Shown: positions 19,857-27,696, counted from the first letter of the stretch. The stretch is DNA of 64,000 nt from Streptomyces sp. NBC_01803 (GCF_035917415.1 NZ_CP109073.1:3952501-4016500), one strand, 5' to 3'. A program made the numbers and translations. Notes: generated by a model not told the origin, from the letters alone.

Positions 19857-20195
19857 CGGCGTTTCACCGCCCCGCCGGGTGGGCACGGGTGCTCATGCGC
19901 CGAGCGGAAAGTCGCGCTCAGCTGTCCATGGCAATACAGAATGCCAACGGATCGGCTAGGTCTCCCTGCCCAACTCCCGCTCGGTGTGGCACAGTCAGTG
20001 CCGATAGCTGTACGGGTTGGCCCGCTGGGAGGGGGTCGGGCATGGCGCATCCCGCCTTCACACGGGTGCCATCACGGCAGAGCAGCCCCCCGTCCCCCAT
20101 ACCCGGACGCCGCGCTTCGCAGTACGGTGAGACGCGGCGGGACAGGGGCCAAGAGAGGCCGGCTGAACCGGCGTCAGCCGGAGGAGAGGGACGCC
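19857..20195 (+). other. Non-coding region upstream of the Flp pilin gene
   Basis: No gene is supported in these 339 nt. GGCAC-agtca-GTGCC at about 19985-20000 is a small perfect dyad followed by a TAGCTG hexamer. TACGGT at 20123-20128 is a candidate -10 for the pilin gene, giving a leader of about 60 nt. A separate strong promoter for the major pilin, apart from the motor operon, would fit its need for high expression. Confidence 0.5.
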
Positions 20196-20399
20196 ATGAG
20201 CAGGCTGCTGTCGACCTGGAGCCACAAGATCACCGAACGCCTCCACGCCCGCTTCGACGACCGCGGCGCGGGGTTCGTGGAGTACGCGGGATTGCTGCTC
20301 CTGATCGCTTCGGTGGTGGTGGCCGTGATGGCACTGGACATAGACGACACCGTGGCCGACTCGGTCCGGGACGCGGTCGGAAGCATCACCGGCGGCTGA
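20196..20399 (+). CDS. flp: Flp/Fap-type major pilin
   Basis: The 67-residue prepilin has a basic leader of about 24 residues and the exact Flp processing motif: RGAGFVEYAGLLLLIASVVV, with Gly, then AGFV, Glu, Tyr. Cleavage after the Gly by the TadV-type peptidase encoded at 25.5 kb would leave a short, mostly helical pilin. GAGGAGAGGG is a strong ribosome binding site. The stop codon overlaps the presumed CTG start of the TadG-like gene. Confidence 0.93.
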   Translation: MSRLLSTWSHKITERLHARFDDRGAGFVEYAGLLLLIASVVVAVMALDIDDTVADSVRDAVGSITGG

Positions 20400-20977
20400 C
20401 GGACCCGAGTCGGGGTGCCGTCTTCCCGCTGTACATATGGATGATCAGTGGTCTGTTGACGGTGGCCTTTCTCTTTTTCGTCTTCGCCCAGGCGGCGGTC
20501 ACGCGCAGCAGCGGCCAGTCGGCGGCCGACGCGGCGGCCCTCGCGGCCGCTCGGGAGAGCAGGGATCATCTCTTCGATGAGTTCCTCGACGCGATCGATG
20601 GGGACGGAGACCTCGAGGACGTGCTCGAGGGTGACGACTTCTACGTGCCCGAGGCGTGCGCGGAGGCGGCGCCCCGGTTGGCCGACCGCAATGACGCCGT
20701 CGTCCGCTCGTGCGACCCGGATCACGAACGTACGGGGTACACCGTGGACGTGGAGACCCGCGACACTGTGGGGGAGTCCCTCCTCCCCGGCACGGAGGAT
20801 CAGACGGCACACGCCGAGGCGACCGCCGTCATCCGGAGTCTGTGCGAGAGCGAGTCGGAGGAGGACGACCGGGTGGAGCTCCGCTGTGACGACGACCGGG
20901 ATCTGGCTTTCGACCCGGGGAACGAGGACGAACTGCCCGAGGCCCGGGACCTGTTCTACATCTATTTGGACGACTGA
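20396..20977 (+). CDS. TadG-like pilin-helix protein with apparent CTG start
   Basis: In frame from 20396 the protein begins TDPSRGAVFPLYIWMISGLL, with a pilin-type helix (about residues 8-32) and then AAVTRSSGQSAADAAALAAA, the hallmark of TadG/RcpC-associated proteins. The remaining 150 residues are acidic with several cysteines. No ATG, GTG or TTG exists in this frame between the pilin gene and residue M16. An ATG at 20441 would delete the Gly cleavage site and half the helix. A CTG overlapping the pilin TGA (CTGA) gives the expected protein and is chosen. The Glu at +5 of the motif is replaced by Leu. Confidence 0.7.
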   Translation: MTDPSRGAVFPLYIWMISGLLTVAFLFFVFAQAAVTRSSGQSAADAAALAAARESRDHLFDEFLDAIDGDGDLEDVLEGDDFYVPEACAEAAPRLADRNDAVVRSCDPDHERTGYTVDVETRDTVGESLLPGTEDQTAHAEATAVIRSLCESESEEDDRVELRCDDDRDLAFDPGNEDELPEARDLFYIYLDD

Positions 20978-21012
20978 CCGACGACGAGTTGAACGCAAAG
21001 GAACCGCCCTCG

Positions 21013-21621
21013 ATGGACCTCCGTGATAGCAAGTCGCGCCTGATCCTGATCGTTGTCGCTCTGGGCGCCGCGCTCGTGGTCGCCGTCGCCAGTTGTGGCG
21101 GAGGAGGCGGTGACGACGGAGGCGGGGACGGCACCAGCAGCGCTCCCGCGGAGCAGACTGACGGTGGGGACACGGAGGAGGACGGGGCGTCCGAGGAGGA
21201 CCCGTCGAGCGAGGACCCGGCGGGGCAGGAGACCCTCGCCGAAGTGACGGGCGAGGAGGACATCACCCTGACCATCACCCGTGCCGAACGCGAGGCCGGT
21301 GGCTTCCTCACGATCGAGGGCACCATTCACAACGGCAGCTCCGAGAGCTGGGGCACGTCGACTTGGGCGGGCGAGGAAAGTGAATTGGCCGGCAACGACT
21401 TCTCCATGGCCGGGGCCACGCTGACCGCACACGAGGAACAGAAGAGGTACCTCATCCTCAGGGATACCGAGGGCCGCTGTCTGTGCACCAACTTCGGGCT
21501 GCAGATCGATGCCGGGGTCACGGAGACCTGGTTCGCTCAGTTCCCCGAGCCCGACGCCGGAACGACGGAGGTCGATTTCCAGATCGGGCAAATGCCTCCC
21601 GCCACCATTGAGATTCACTGA
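21013..21621 (+). CDS. Secreted lipoprotein of the Tad locus
   Basis: The 202-residue protein has a signal peptide with lipobox VASC (residues 26-29 counted from ATG 21013), then a long Gly/Asp/Glu linker of about 50 residues and a compact beta-type domain at about 80-200 (ITLTITRAEREAGGFLTIEG). CLCTN is its only close cysteine pair. The ATG is preferred over TTG 20989 because AAAGGAA lies at a suitable distance. It sits between the TadG-like and OmpA-family genes, and is likely part of a cell-surface module with them. No family recognised. Confidence 0.75.
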   Translation: MDLRDSKSRLILIVVALGAALVVAVASCGGGGGDDGGGDGTSSAPAEQTDGGDTEEDGASEEDPSSEDPAGQETLAEVTGEEDITLTITRAEREAGGFLTIEGTIHNGSSESWGTSTWAGEESELAGNDFSMAGATLTAHEEQKRYLILRDTEGRCLCTNFGLQIDAGVTETWFAQFPEPDAGTTEVDFQIGQMPPATIEIH

Positions 21622-21630
21622 GGGGTCGTG

Positions 21631-22350
21631 ATGAGGTACCTGCTGCACCAGTCGGCTCGGGCCGCCGCGGTCCTGACGACCGCCTTGGTCGCCGGGACGT
21701 TCGCCGTTCCGGTGGCGGCCGCCGACGAGAACGACGAAGTCGAACAGCCACCGGGGTACGAGGCCCCGGCTCCGCCCGACATCGACCCCGAGGCCGCTGG
21801 GCTCATGCTCGGCGACGGGGCCGCTCTCGCTGATCCGCGCGTGCTCGACATCAAGTTCATCAGTGAGGACCTCGGCGGTACGGAACAACCCGCAGAGAAC
21901 GGGGACGACGGCTCCGGAGACGGCGCGGACCCCGGAGGTGAGGAGCCCAACGGTGGAGGGGGCGGTGAGCAGCGCGAGGAACGCACCAGCGGGCAGCACA
22001 AGTTCACGCTTCAGACGGACGTTCTCTTCAGTGAGGGCAGCGACGAGCTTTCCGAGGACTCGCAGGGCGCTCTTCTTGAGGTCGCGGCGGCCATCAACGA
22101 GTACCAGCCGACACAGGTGAACATCTTCGGGTTCACCGACGACCAGGGCTCCTACGAGAGCGGCATCGAACTCTCCGACGGCCGGGCCAGGAACACCCAC
22201 GAGGCGCTGATAAGCCTCATCGACAACCCCTCGGTCATCGCGTTCAACGTCCGCGGCTACAGCGAGGACTATCCCTTGTACGACAACGGGACCGAGGAAG
22301 GACGCCAGCGGAACCGGCGGGTGGAGATCTCCTGGCCGACCAGCGAGTGA
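21631..22350 (+). CDS. OmpA-family peptidoglycan-binding secreted protein
   Basis: The 239-residue protein has a Sec signal peptide ending VPVAAADE, a Pro/Glu/Gly-rich spacer, and a C-terminal OmpA-like domain at about residues 125-239: FTLQTDVLFSEGSDELSEDSQ, NIFGFTDDQGSYESGIELSDGRARNTHEAL and the closing GRQRNRRVEI. The TD and the terminal RNRRVEI contact diaminopimelic peptidoglycan in the family. In a Gram-positive it would anchor surface structures, here plausibly the pilus base, to the wall. It overlaps nothing but lies nine nt after the lipoprotein gene. Confidence 0.9.
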   Translation: MRYLLHQSARAAAVLTTALVAGTFAVPVAAADENDEVEQPPGYEAPAPPDIDPEAAGLMLGDGAALADPRVLDIKFISEDLGGTEQPAENGDDGSGDGADPGGEEPNGGGGGEQREERTSGQHKFTLQTDVLFSEGSDELSEDSQGALLEVAAAINEYQPTQVNIFGFTDDQGSYESGIELSDGRARNTHEALISLIDNPSVIAFNVRGYSEDYPLYDNGTEEGRQRNRRVEISWPTSE

Positions 22351-22356
22351 GGTCTC

Positions 22357-24081
22357 TCAGTCGTTGATCCGCCACTGGGTCGCGGTCGTGAGGTAGGTGC
22401 GCAGATTCTCGTTGTACGGGTCGACGGTGACGTCGTCGATCCAGAGCATCACCAGATTGTTCTCTACGGTTTCCGCGCAGATGCCGACGCCCTCATGCAG
22501 TGTGAGGTCCTCCATGATGTCCTGCACGGGGATGATATTGGGCAATGTCGAGGCGTTGGCCGCCTCATGGCACTCCTCCGGAGTGGCGTCGGGGTCATTG
22601 ATGATTCCCGCGAAGGTCTGCGTATGGAATTCGATGCCCTGGCCTTCGAGATTGGGGTCGTCGCAGTAAATGTACTGCAACTCCCAATCGCCGAAGGGGC
22701 CGCTGGCGCCGGAGATGGTGTCGGGCTCGACCAGTAGCTCGTCGAAATCGACCAGGGTGCGGTTGGCGCCGACGCAGCGGTCGAGTGCCATGTCCGTGTC
22801 CGGAGTGAAGACTGGTGCGACGATGTCGAGTTCGACGTCGCCGTTCGTCAGCGTGTAGGGCGTGTCGGGGGCGGGCGCCGTCGGCGGTGACCCGGTACCA
22901 GCCCCGTCCTCGGCAGCACCGCCGCCCTCGTCATCCCGCGGGCTCTCCTCAGTCGGCGTGGAGGTCTGGCCCGTGTCGGGCGACGCGCCATTCCCTGAAT
23001 CGCCGTCGCCGCCGCCCAGGAACGACACCAGCACGCCGCCCGCGATGGCGGCCACCACCGCCGTGGCCGCCAGGAGAATTGCTGTTCGGCGCTGGACACG
23101 GCGCGGTGGGTCGGTCGGATCGGGACGGTTCGCTGGGGGTGCTGGGATATGCGGTGCCGCCGGGGGAGGCGCCGTTGTGCGGTTTGTCACCTCGGTCGCC
23201 ACTGCCGTCGGTAGCCAGCTTTCTCCCCGGCGCAGTGTCTGGTCCGGGGACAGGGCGCGGCACGCTTCGATGACCTGGGTCGGGGTGGGGCGGGTGGTTG
23301 GGGTCTTCGTCAGGCAGGCCGTGATCAGGTCGCGCAGCGGGGGTGGGGTCGTGGTGAGGTCGGGGGGTGCCTGGGCGATCCGGTACATCACCGCGTGGGC
23401 CGTGCCCTCGCCGAAGGGGTGGGTGCCGGTCGCCGCGAAGTGGGCGATCAGGCCCAGGGCGAAGACGTCCGCCGCGGGTGTGGCCGGGGCGCCGGTGATC
23501 TGTTCGGGGGCCATGTACGACGGCGTGCCGACCCGGACGTCCGCGCCGGTCAGGGCCGTCGCGTCGGCGGCCCGGGCGATGCCGAAGTCGATCACCTTCG
23601 GGCCGTCGGACGCCAGCAGGACGTTCCCCGGCTTCAGATCGCGGTGGATGATCCCCGCCGCGTGGATGGACTGCAGCGCCTCGGCCACCCCGCCCACCAG
23701 CAGCAGCACCGTCTCCACCGGCAGTGGCCCGTGCGCGCGTACCGCGTCGGCCAGGGAGAGGCCGGGGACGAAGGCCGTCGCGAGCCACGGGGCCGCGCCC
23801 TCGGTGTTGCTGTCGAGCACCGGGACCGTGTACACGCCCTGCACCCGCCGGGCCGCGCGCACCTCCAGCTCGAAGCGCCGCCGGAACTCCGCGTCCTGGG
23901 CGAACTCGGCGCGCACCACCTTGATCGCGACCGGCTGTCCGCCGCGCGTATAAGAGAGGTAGACGCTGCCCATGCCGCCCGCGCCGAGGCGGGCCTGGAG
24001 CCGGTAGCCGGCCACCTCCCGGGGATCCCCCGGTTCCAGCGCGCCGAACTGAGGCGGCGGTGTGCCGTGCTGCCCTGCCAT
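22357..24081 (-). CDS. Membrane Ser/Thr protein kinase (PknB-type) with extracellular sensor
   Basis: The 574-residue protein has a Hanks-type kinase domain at about residues 22-275: glycine loop LGAGGMGSVY, VAIKV, catalytic HRDLKPGN, DFGIA and GTPSYMAPEQ. A Pro-rich juxtamembrane region, one membrane helix at about 330-350 (AILLAATAVVAAIAGGVLVSF) and an extracellular domain of about 200 residues with several cysteines follow. There are no PASTA repeats. It converges on the OmpA-family gene with a 6-nt gap. Position next to the Tad locus suggests surface sensing but does not prove it. GGGGGA precedes the ATG. Confidence 0.93.
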   Translation of the reverse strand: MAGQHGTPPPQFGALEPGDPREVAGYRLQARLGAGGMGSVYLSYTRGGQPVAIKVVRAEFAQDAEFRRRFELEVRAARRVQGVYTVPVLDSNTEGAAPWLATAFVPGLSLADAVRAHGPLPVETVLLLVGGVAEALQSIHAAGIIHRDLKPGNVLLASDGPKVIDFGIARAADATALTGADVRVGTPSYMAPEQITGAPATPAADVFALGLIAHFAATGTHPFGEGTAHAVMYRIAQAPPDLTTTPPPLRDLITACLTKTPTTRPTPTQVIEACRALSPDQTLRRGESWLPTAVATEVTNRTTAPPPAAPHIPAPPANRPDPTDPPRRVQRRTAILLAATAVVAAIAGGVLVSFLGGGDGDSGNGASPDTGQTSTPTEESPRDDEGGGAAEDGAGTGSPPTAPAPDTPYTLTNGDVELDIVAPVFTPDTDMALDRCVGANRTLVDFDELLVEPDTISGASGPFGDWELQYIYCDDPNLEGQGIEFHTQTFAGIINDPDATPEECHEAANASTLPNIIPVQDIMEDLTLHEGVGICAETVENNLVMLWIDDVTVDPYNENLRTYLTTATQWRIND

Positions 24082-24128
24082 GCGTCCCCCGGCGGATAGT
24101 GGCGTATCTGCGGCCTGCGTCCGTGCGC

Positions 24129-24134
24129 ATCCTA
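24129..24134 (-). promoter_or_regulatory. -10 element (TAGGAT) of the kinase gene
   Basis: On the minus strand TAGGAT is a perfect HrdB-type -10 with the expected start near 24122, giving a leader of about 40 nt with GGGGGA before the ATG. Confidence 0.5.
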
Positions 24135-24148
24135 ATGCGGTGCGTAAC

Positions 24149-24175
24149 GGAACCGGACGGCGGTGCCGTCCGTCT
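24149..24175 (+). promoter_or_regulatory. ECF (SigE-type) promoter for the lipoprotein gene
   Basis: GGAACC at 24149-24154 and CGTCT at 24171-24175 with a 16-bp spacer match the ECF sigma consensus, which in Streptomyces is read by SigE under envelope stress. It points at the lipoprotein gene and overlaps the kinase promoter region on the other strand. Confidence 0.5.
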
Positions 24176-24212
24176 CAGCGGCGTGAAGAGCACCGAAAGA
24201 CCCCAGAGCCGG

Positions 24213-24698
24213 ATGAGCCCGATGAGCCGGATGAGCCCGACGGGCATGAAGAGCGCTCTGCTCGGCGCGCTTTTCCTCCTCCCCGTCCTGGCCGGCTGCG
24301 GCGACACGCCGACCGGCGCCGAGGAGCGGGCCGGCGGTGAGCCGACCGGCGGCGCGGAGTGGCGGGAGCCGGACGACTACCGGTACACCCTCGAATCGAC
24401 GTGCGGCGAACACAGCCTGATCGGCCTCTTCCAGGTCTCCGTCGTCGGCGGCCGGGTCGTCGAGGCGACCCCGGCCGAGCCGTGGCAGGAGCCGGTCGAC
24501 GGGGTGCCGACGATCGGCGAGCTGCTGGCGGAGGCCGACCGGGCCCGGGAGAACGGTGCGTTCAAGGTCGTCGTCGAGTACCCGGAGGGCTCCGACGCGC
24601 CGGACGGGCCGCCGTCCTGGATCGAGATCGACCAGGAGGAGATGACCATCGACGACGAGGTCTGCTACACCATCACCGACTACGCGCCGACCGCCTGA
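24213..24698 (+). CDS. DUF6174-like lipoprotein
   Basis: About 161 residues. The signal peptide reads LLGALFLLPVLAGCGD with lipobox LAGC, followed by a single domain: YRYTLESTCGEHSLIGLFQVSVVGGRVVEA, then PTIGELLAEADRARENGAFKVVVEYPEG and PSWIEIDQEEMTIDDEVCYTITDY. Four candidate starts lie in frame (GTG 24183; ATG 24213, 24222/24231, 24246) because the N-terminus consists of an 18-bp repeat, CGGATGAGCCCGATGAGC, present twice. The ATG at 24213 fits the ECF promoter with a leader of about 30 nt; 24246 is the minimal signal peptide. Function unknown. Confidence 0.75.
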   Translation: MSPMSRMSPTGMKSALLGALFLLPVLAGCGDTPTGAEERAGGEPTGGAEWREPDDYRYTLESTCGEHSLIGLFQVSVVGGRVVEATPAEPWQEPVDGVPTIGELLAEADRARENGAFKVVVEYPEGSDAPDGPPSWIEIDQEEMTIDDEVCYTITDYAPTA

Positions 24699-24740
24699 CC
24701 GCGCTTGCGCGCCCGCCCCCTGTCCGGGTACGACGGCCCC

Positions 24741-25301
24741 ATGAGCACCGAGGGGCAAGCAGCGGGTCACGCGGGTCGCACCGATGGCTTCACCTACGCG
24801 GACGTCGGCGCCACCCGCGATGGTGGCGCGGGAGCGGCGCTGCCGCCACCCGGGTTCCATCTTCTCCGGCGGCGGACCCGCGTCGGCACCGGCCCGGCGG
24901 CGCGCGACGCCGCCGGGCGGGCCCTGCTGGAGTGGCGGATGCACCGGGCCGTCGGGATGAGTGTGGAGGCGGACGCCGCCGAGGCGGTCGCCGGGGCCGA
25001 GATCACGGTCGGGCTCGGCGCCGGACCGCTGCGGCTGCGCGCCCCGTGCCGTGTCGTGTGGGTCGTCAGGGAGCCGGAACGGATCGGTTTCGCGTACGGC
25101 ACGCTGTCCGGACATCCCGAGGCAGGGGAAGAAGCGTTCGTCGTCGAACGGCTGCCGGACGACTCGGTCTGGCTGACGGTCACGGCGTTCAGCCGGGGCG
25201 TCGCCTGGTACGCCCGTGCCGCGGGGCCCTTGGGCAGGGCGGCACAGCGGCTCATCGCCCGGGGCTACGGACGGGCTCTGCGCCGCGTCACGAGCGGCTG
25301 A
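24741..25301 (+). CDS. DUF1990 family protein
   Basis: The 186-residue protein matches the DUF1990 family: FTYADVGATRDG at the start, GFHLLRRRTRVGTG, ALLEWRMHRAVGM, RIGFAYGTLSGHPEAGEEAFVVERL, and TAFSRGVAWYARAAGPLGRAAQRLIARGYGRAL at the end. No function is established. TACGAC lies six nt before the ATG, one base off TAnnnT, with no ribosome binding site, so the mRNA may be leaderless. It sits between the lipoprotein and prepilin peptidase genes without apparent functional link. Confidence 0.85.
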   Translation: MSTEGQAAGHAGRTDGFTYADVGATRDGGAGAALPPPGFHLLRRRTRVGTGPAARDAAGRALLEWRMHRAVGMSVEADAAEAVAGAEITVGLGAGPLRLRAPCRVVWVVREPERIGFAYGTLSGHPEAGEEAFVVERLPDDSVWLTVTAFSRGVAWYARAAGPLGRAAQRLIARGYGRALRRVTSG

Positions 25302-25506
25302 CCGGCGCACGGAGGGAACAGGTTCCGGTGGGGTGCGGTAGTGTTCCAATTGTTGGCAGCCGCTGACATCTTGTGCGGCCAGCGTCGTCACTCCCACCCC
25401 GACGACGGCTGGCGGGGCGGACCGTGAGCCACCCCCCCCCGCTCCGGTCCGACCCCATTCCACGGGCCGGTCTGCCCTCCCCCCACTCGGGCAGGCCGGC
25501 CCGCAT

Positions 25507-25512
25507 TACGCT
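25507..25512 (+). promoter_or_regulatory. -10 element (TACGCT) giving a leaderless prepilin peptidase mRNA
   Basis: TACGCT ends seven nt before the GTG start codon, so transcription would begin at or next to the G. No ribosome binding site is present. Confidence 0.4.
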
Positions 25513-25519
25513 TCGGGCC

Positions 25520-26275
25520 GTGCATCCCCTCCTCATCGCCGCCGCCGCGAGTTACGGCGCGCTGGCCGGATCGCTGCTGGTCCGCCCCGGGTACCGGCTG
25601 GCCGTCGAGCCGGAAGAGCCGTGGCGCTCCGCCTGTCCGGCGGGGCATCCGCTGGGCGCGCGTCCGCGCGGCTGGCTGGGCACCGGGCGCTGCGCCGCTT
25701 GCGGAGGCGCGGGCGCGGGCGCGGTGTCGGCCTACGGCGCTCCGCCCGTCCGGCTGGCGGCCGTGACCGCCGTGGTCTGCGCGGCGCTGGCCGTCGCCGT
25801 CGGAGCTCGGCCCGAACTGGTGGTCTGGCTGCTCGCCGTGCCGGCCGCGGTGTTGCTGGCCACCGTCGACTTCGCCGTGCAGCGGCTGCCGGACGTGCTC
25901 ACCCTCCCGCTGGCCGTCGCTGTCGCCGCCGGGCTCGGCGTGGCCGCTCTGCTGCCCGGGGCCGGCGGCAGCTGGCGCGGGGCGCTGTTCGGTGGGGCGG
26001 TGCTGACCGGGGTGTACTTCGTCCTCTTTCTCATCAATCCGCGCGGCATGGGCTTCGGGGACGTCAAACTGGCTGCCTCGATCGGAGTAGTCCTCGGGTG
26101 GTATGGCTGGTCCACTGTGTTCTTCGGAACACTCGTGGGCTTCCTGCTCGCGGCCGGCTACGGGTTCTCCCTGGTCATCGCGGGCGGGGCGGGGCGCGGG
26201 CGGACCATTCCGTTCGGGCCGTTCATGGCCCTGGGCGCCCTGGTCGCCCTCCTCCTCGGCGGACTCGCGGCCTGA
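25520..26275 (+). CDS. Type IV-B prepilin peptidase (A24 family, TadV/CpaA-like)
   Basis: The 251-residue membrane protein has both catalytic aspartate motifs of aspartic prepilin peptidases: VDFAVQRLPDVLTLPLAV at about residue 115 and GFGDVKLAASIG at about residue 178. About seven hydrophobic segments surround them. The N-terminal loop has CPAGH and CAAC, a zinc-type cysteine cluster seen in bifunctional peptidases. It should mature the Flp pilin and TadE-like proteins encoded at 14.3-20.4 kb. GTG 25520 is chosen by homology (HPLLIAAAASYGALAGSLL start); a GTG at 25423 would add 32 non-conserved residues. Confidence 0.9.
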   Translation: MHPLLIAAAASYGALAGSLLVRPGYRLAVEPEEPWRSACPAGHPLGARPRGWLGTGRCAACGGAGAGAVSAYGAPPVRLAAVTAVVCAALAVAVGARPELVVWLLAVPAAVLLATVDFAVQRLPDVLTLPLAVAVAAGLGVAALLPGAGGSWRGALFGGAVLTGVYFVLFLINPRGMGFGDVKLAASIGVVLGWYGWSTVFFGTLVGFLLAAGYGFSLVIAGGAGRGRTIPFGPFMALGALVALLLGGLAA

Positions 26276-26332
26276 TTCTGTGGAAGGTGCAGCCACCATG
26301 GCCACTCATGCGTTACGGTGGAAACCCCCCCT

Positions 26333-26368
26333 CGGGCCGGTCCGTAACCCCCCCCACGGACCGGCCCG
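26333..26368 (+). terminator. Intrinsic terminator after the prepilin peptidase gene
   Basis: A 13-bp perfect stem, CGGGCCGGTCCGT and ACGGACCGGCCCG, with a 10-nt C-rich loop, followed by a T-rich tail (CTTTCTTGT): one of the few classical terminators in the window. Confidence 0.85.
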
Positions 26369-26514
26369 CTTTCTTGTCCGCGGACCGCAGCCTGGCCACG
26401 GACCGCTGGTCCGCCAGTCGGCCGCGGATCCGCGCGCGCGGCGTGTGGACCGTACGTGCGCGGGACGCGGCGGCCGGATCCATCGGTTCCGGTGCCCGGG
26501 GCGTGGGCCCGGCA

Positions 26515-26520
26515 GTAGAG
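26515..26520 (+). promoter_or_regulatory. Candidate -10 (TAGAGT) of uppS
   Basis: TAGAGT fits TAnnnT and would give a leader of about 38 nt that includes the GGAGG ribosome binding site. Confidence 0.4.
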
Positions 26521-26564
26521 TGCCGGGGGTCGGGGAGAGGGCACCGGAGGGGCTGACACACACG

Positions 26565-27332
26565 ATGAGGAACAAGCTGCGCCGCCTGGCCGTGAGGCTG
26601 TACGCACGCCGGGTGGAGGGCAGGCTCGACACCGACGGCGGACCCAAGCACATCGGGGTCATCCTGGACGGCAACCGCCGCTGGGCCAAGGCGGCGGGCA
26701 GTACCACCAGGCAGGGCCACGAGGCGGGCGCCGCCAAGATCCAGGAGCTGCTCGGCTGGTGCGCCGAGACGGACGTCGAGGTCGTCACCCTCTGGCTGCT
26801 GTCGACGGACAACCTGAACCGCGCCCCCGAGGAGCTCACCCCCCTGCTGTCGATCGTCGAGGGCGCGGTGCGTGGGCTGGCCGAGGACGGTCGCTGGCGC
26901 GTCAACCACGTGGGCGCCTCGGACGCGCTGCCCGAGCGGACGCGGCGCGTGCTGCGGGAGGCCGAGGAGCTGGCCCGGGGCCGCGAGGGAATACTCGTCA
27001 ACGTCGCCGTGGGCTACGGCGGCCGGCAGGAGATCACCGACGCCGTCCGTTCCCTGCTGGCCAAGCGCGCGGCGGAGGGGCAGACGCTGGAGCAGGTCGC
27101 CGAGGGGCTGGGGGTCGAGGACATCTCCGAGCACCTCTACACCCGTGGCCAGCCGGATCCGGACCTGGTGATCCGCACCAGCGGCGAGCAGCGGCTGTCG
27201 GGCTTCATGCTCTGGCAGAGCGCCCACTCCGAGTACTACTTCTGCGAGGCGTACTGGCCGGCGTTCCGCAAGGTCGACTTCCTGCGGGCGCTGCGCGACT
27301 ACGCGGCCCGGCACCGGCGCTACGGCGTCTGA
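26565..27332 (+). CDS. uppS: Isoprenyl transferase (undecaprenyl diphosphate synthase family)
   Basis: The 255-residue cis-prenyltransferase makes the polyprenyl diphosphate carrier for cell-wall synthesis from FPP and IPP. Conserved regions are GVILDGNRRWAKAAG with the catalytic Asp at about residue 32, GHEAGAAKIQELL, LSTDNLNRAPEEL, and the C-terminal PDLVIRTSGEQRLSGFMLWQ with SEYYFCEAYWPAFRK. The ATG follows GGAGG at 26546-26550. Length is normal for actinobacteria. The gene is followed by tandem hairpins. Confidence 0.96.
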   Translation: MRNKLRRLAVRLYARRVEGRLDTDGGPKHIGVILDGNRRWAKAAGSTTRQGHEAGAAKIQELLGWCAETDVEVVTLWLLSTDNLNRAPEELTPLLSIVEGAVRGLAEDGRWRVNHVGASDALPERTRRVLREAEELARGREGILVNVAVGYGGRQEITDAVRSLLAKRAAEGQTLEQVAEGLGVEDISEHLYTRGQPDPDLVIRTSGEQRLSGFMLWQSAHSEYYFCEAYWPAFRKVDFLRALRDYAARHRRYGV

Positions 27333-27351
27333 GACCGCCGCGCCGGGCCGG

Positions 27352-27399
27352 GCGGAAGACGGGGCCGAAGACGGGGCGCAAGACAGGGCGGAAAATCCG
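27352..27399 (+). repeat. 12-bp degenerate tandem repeat
   Basis: Four adjacent units of GCGGAAGACGGG (27352, 27364, 27376, 27388), with the last strongly diverged. It lies just after the uppS stop in a gap with no gene. Confidence 0.75.
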
Positions 27400-27444
27400 C
27401 CGGAACACCATGCGAACCACCGGGCGGAAGCCCGGGCCGGACAC

Positions 27445-27473
27445 CTGGCCGGGCGGATTGTCCGCCCGGCCAG
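27445..27473. terminator. First strong hairpin downstream of uppS
   Basis: Perfect 13-bp stem CTGGCCGGGCGGA and TCCGCCCGGCCAG with a 3-nt loop. A smaller CGGGC-GGAA-GCCCG tetraloop hairpin sits just before it at 27421-27434. Confidence 0.75.
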
Positions 27474-27511
27474 CGCGTTCTTCGCATGAGATGCGCAGAC
27501 AGCGGGCATAT

Positions 27512-27547
27512 TCCCGGCGGACAGCGCATCGCCGCTGTCCGCCGGGA
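27512..27547. terminator. Second strong hairpin downstream of uppS
   Basis: Perfect 15-bp stem TCCCGGCGGACAGCG and CGCTGTCCGCCGGGA with a 6-nt loop. With the preceding hairpin it makes a tandem terminator in the 364-nt uppS-phoH gap, which otherwise holds only the 12-bp repeat. Confidence 0.75.
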
Positions 27548-27696
27548 GGCCCGTTTGCGCACCACGACACCCCCTATCTCAGGTGGGGATCAGGGCCGGT
27601 ACCGGGCCCGCGCGTACGGGCCGGGGCCGGCCGTCCTGACCCCCGGCGCTCTGGGCGCCTTGATTCCGCACCTCTTCCGAGGGGGTTCGTCCACAC

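Noticed and set aside
19889..20977. Single long 362-codon gene covering the pilin region
   Set aside because: Its first half overlaps the clear Flp pilin gene out of frame and has no protein-like character; only the part after 20396 is a real TadG-like protein.
26298..26560. Small gene between the prepilin peptidase and uppS
   Set aside because: The frame starting at ATG 26298 runs straight through the terminator hairpin and has no ribosome binding site.
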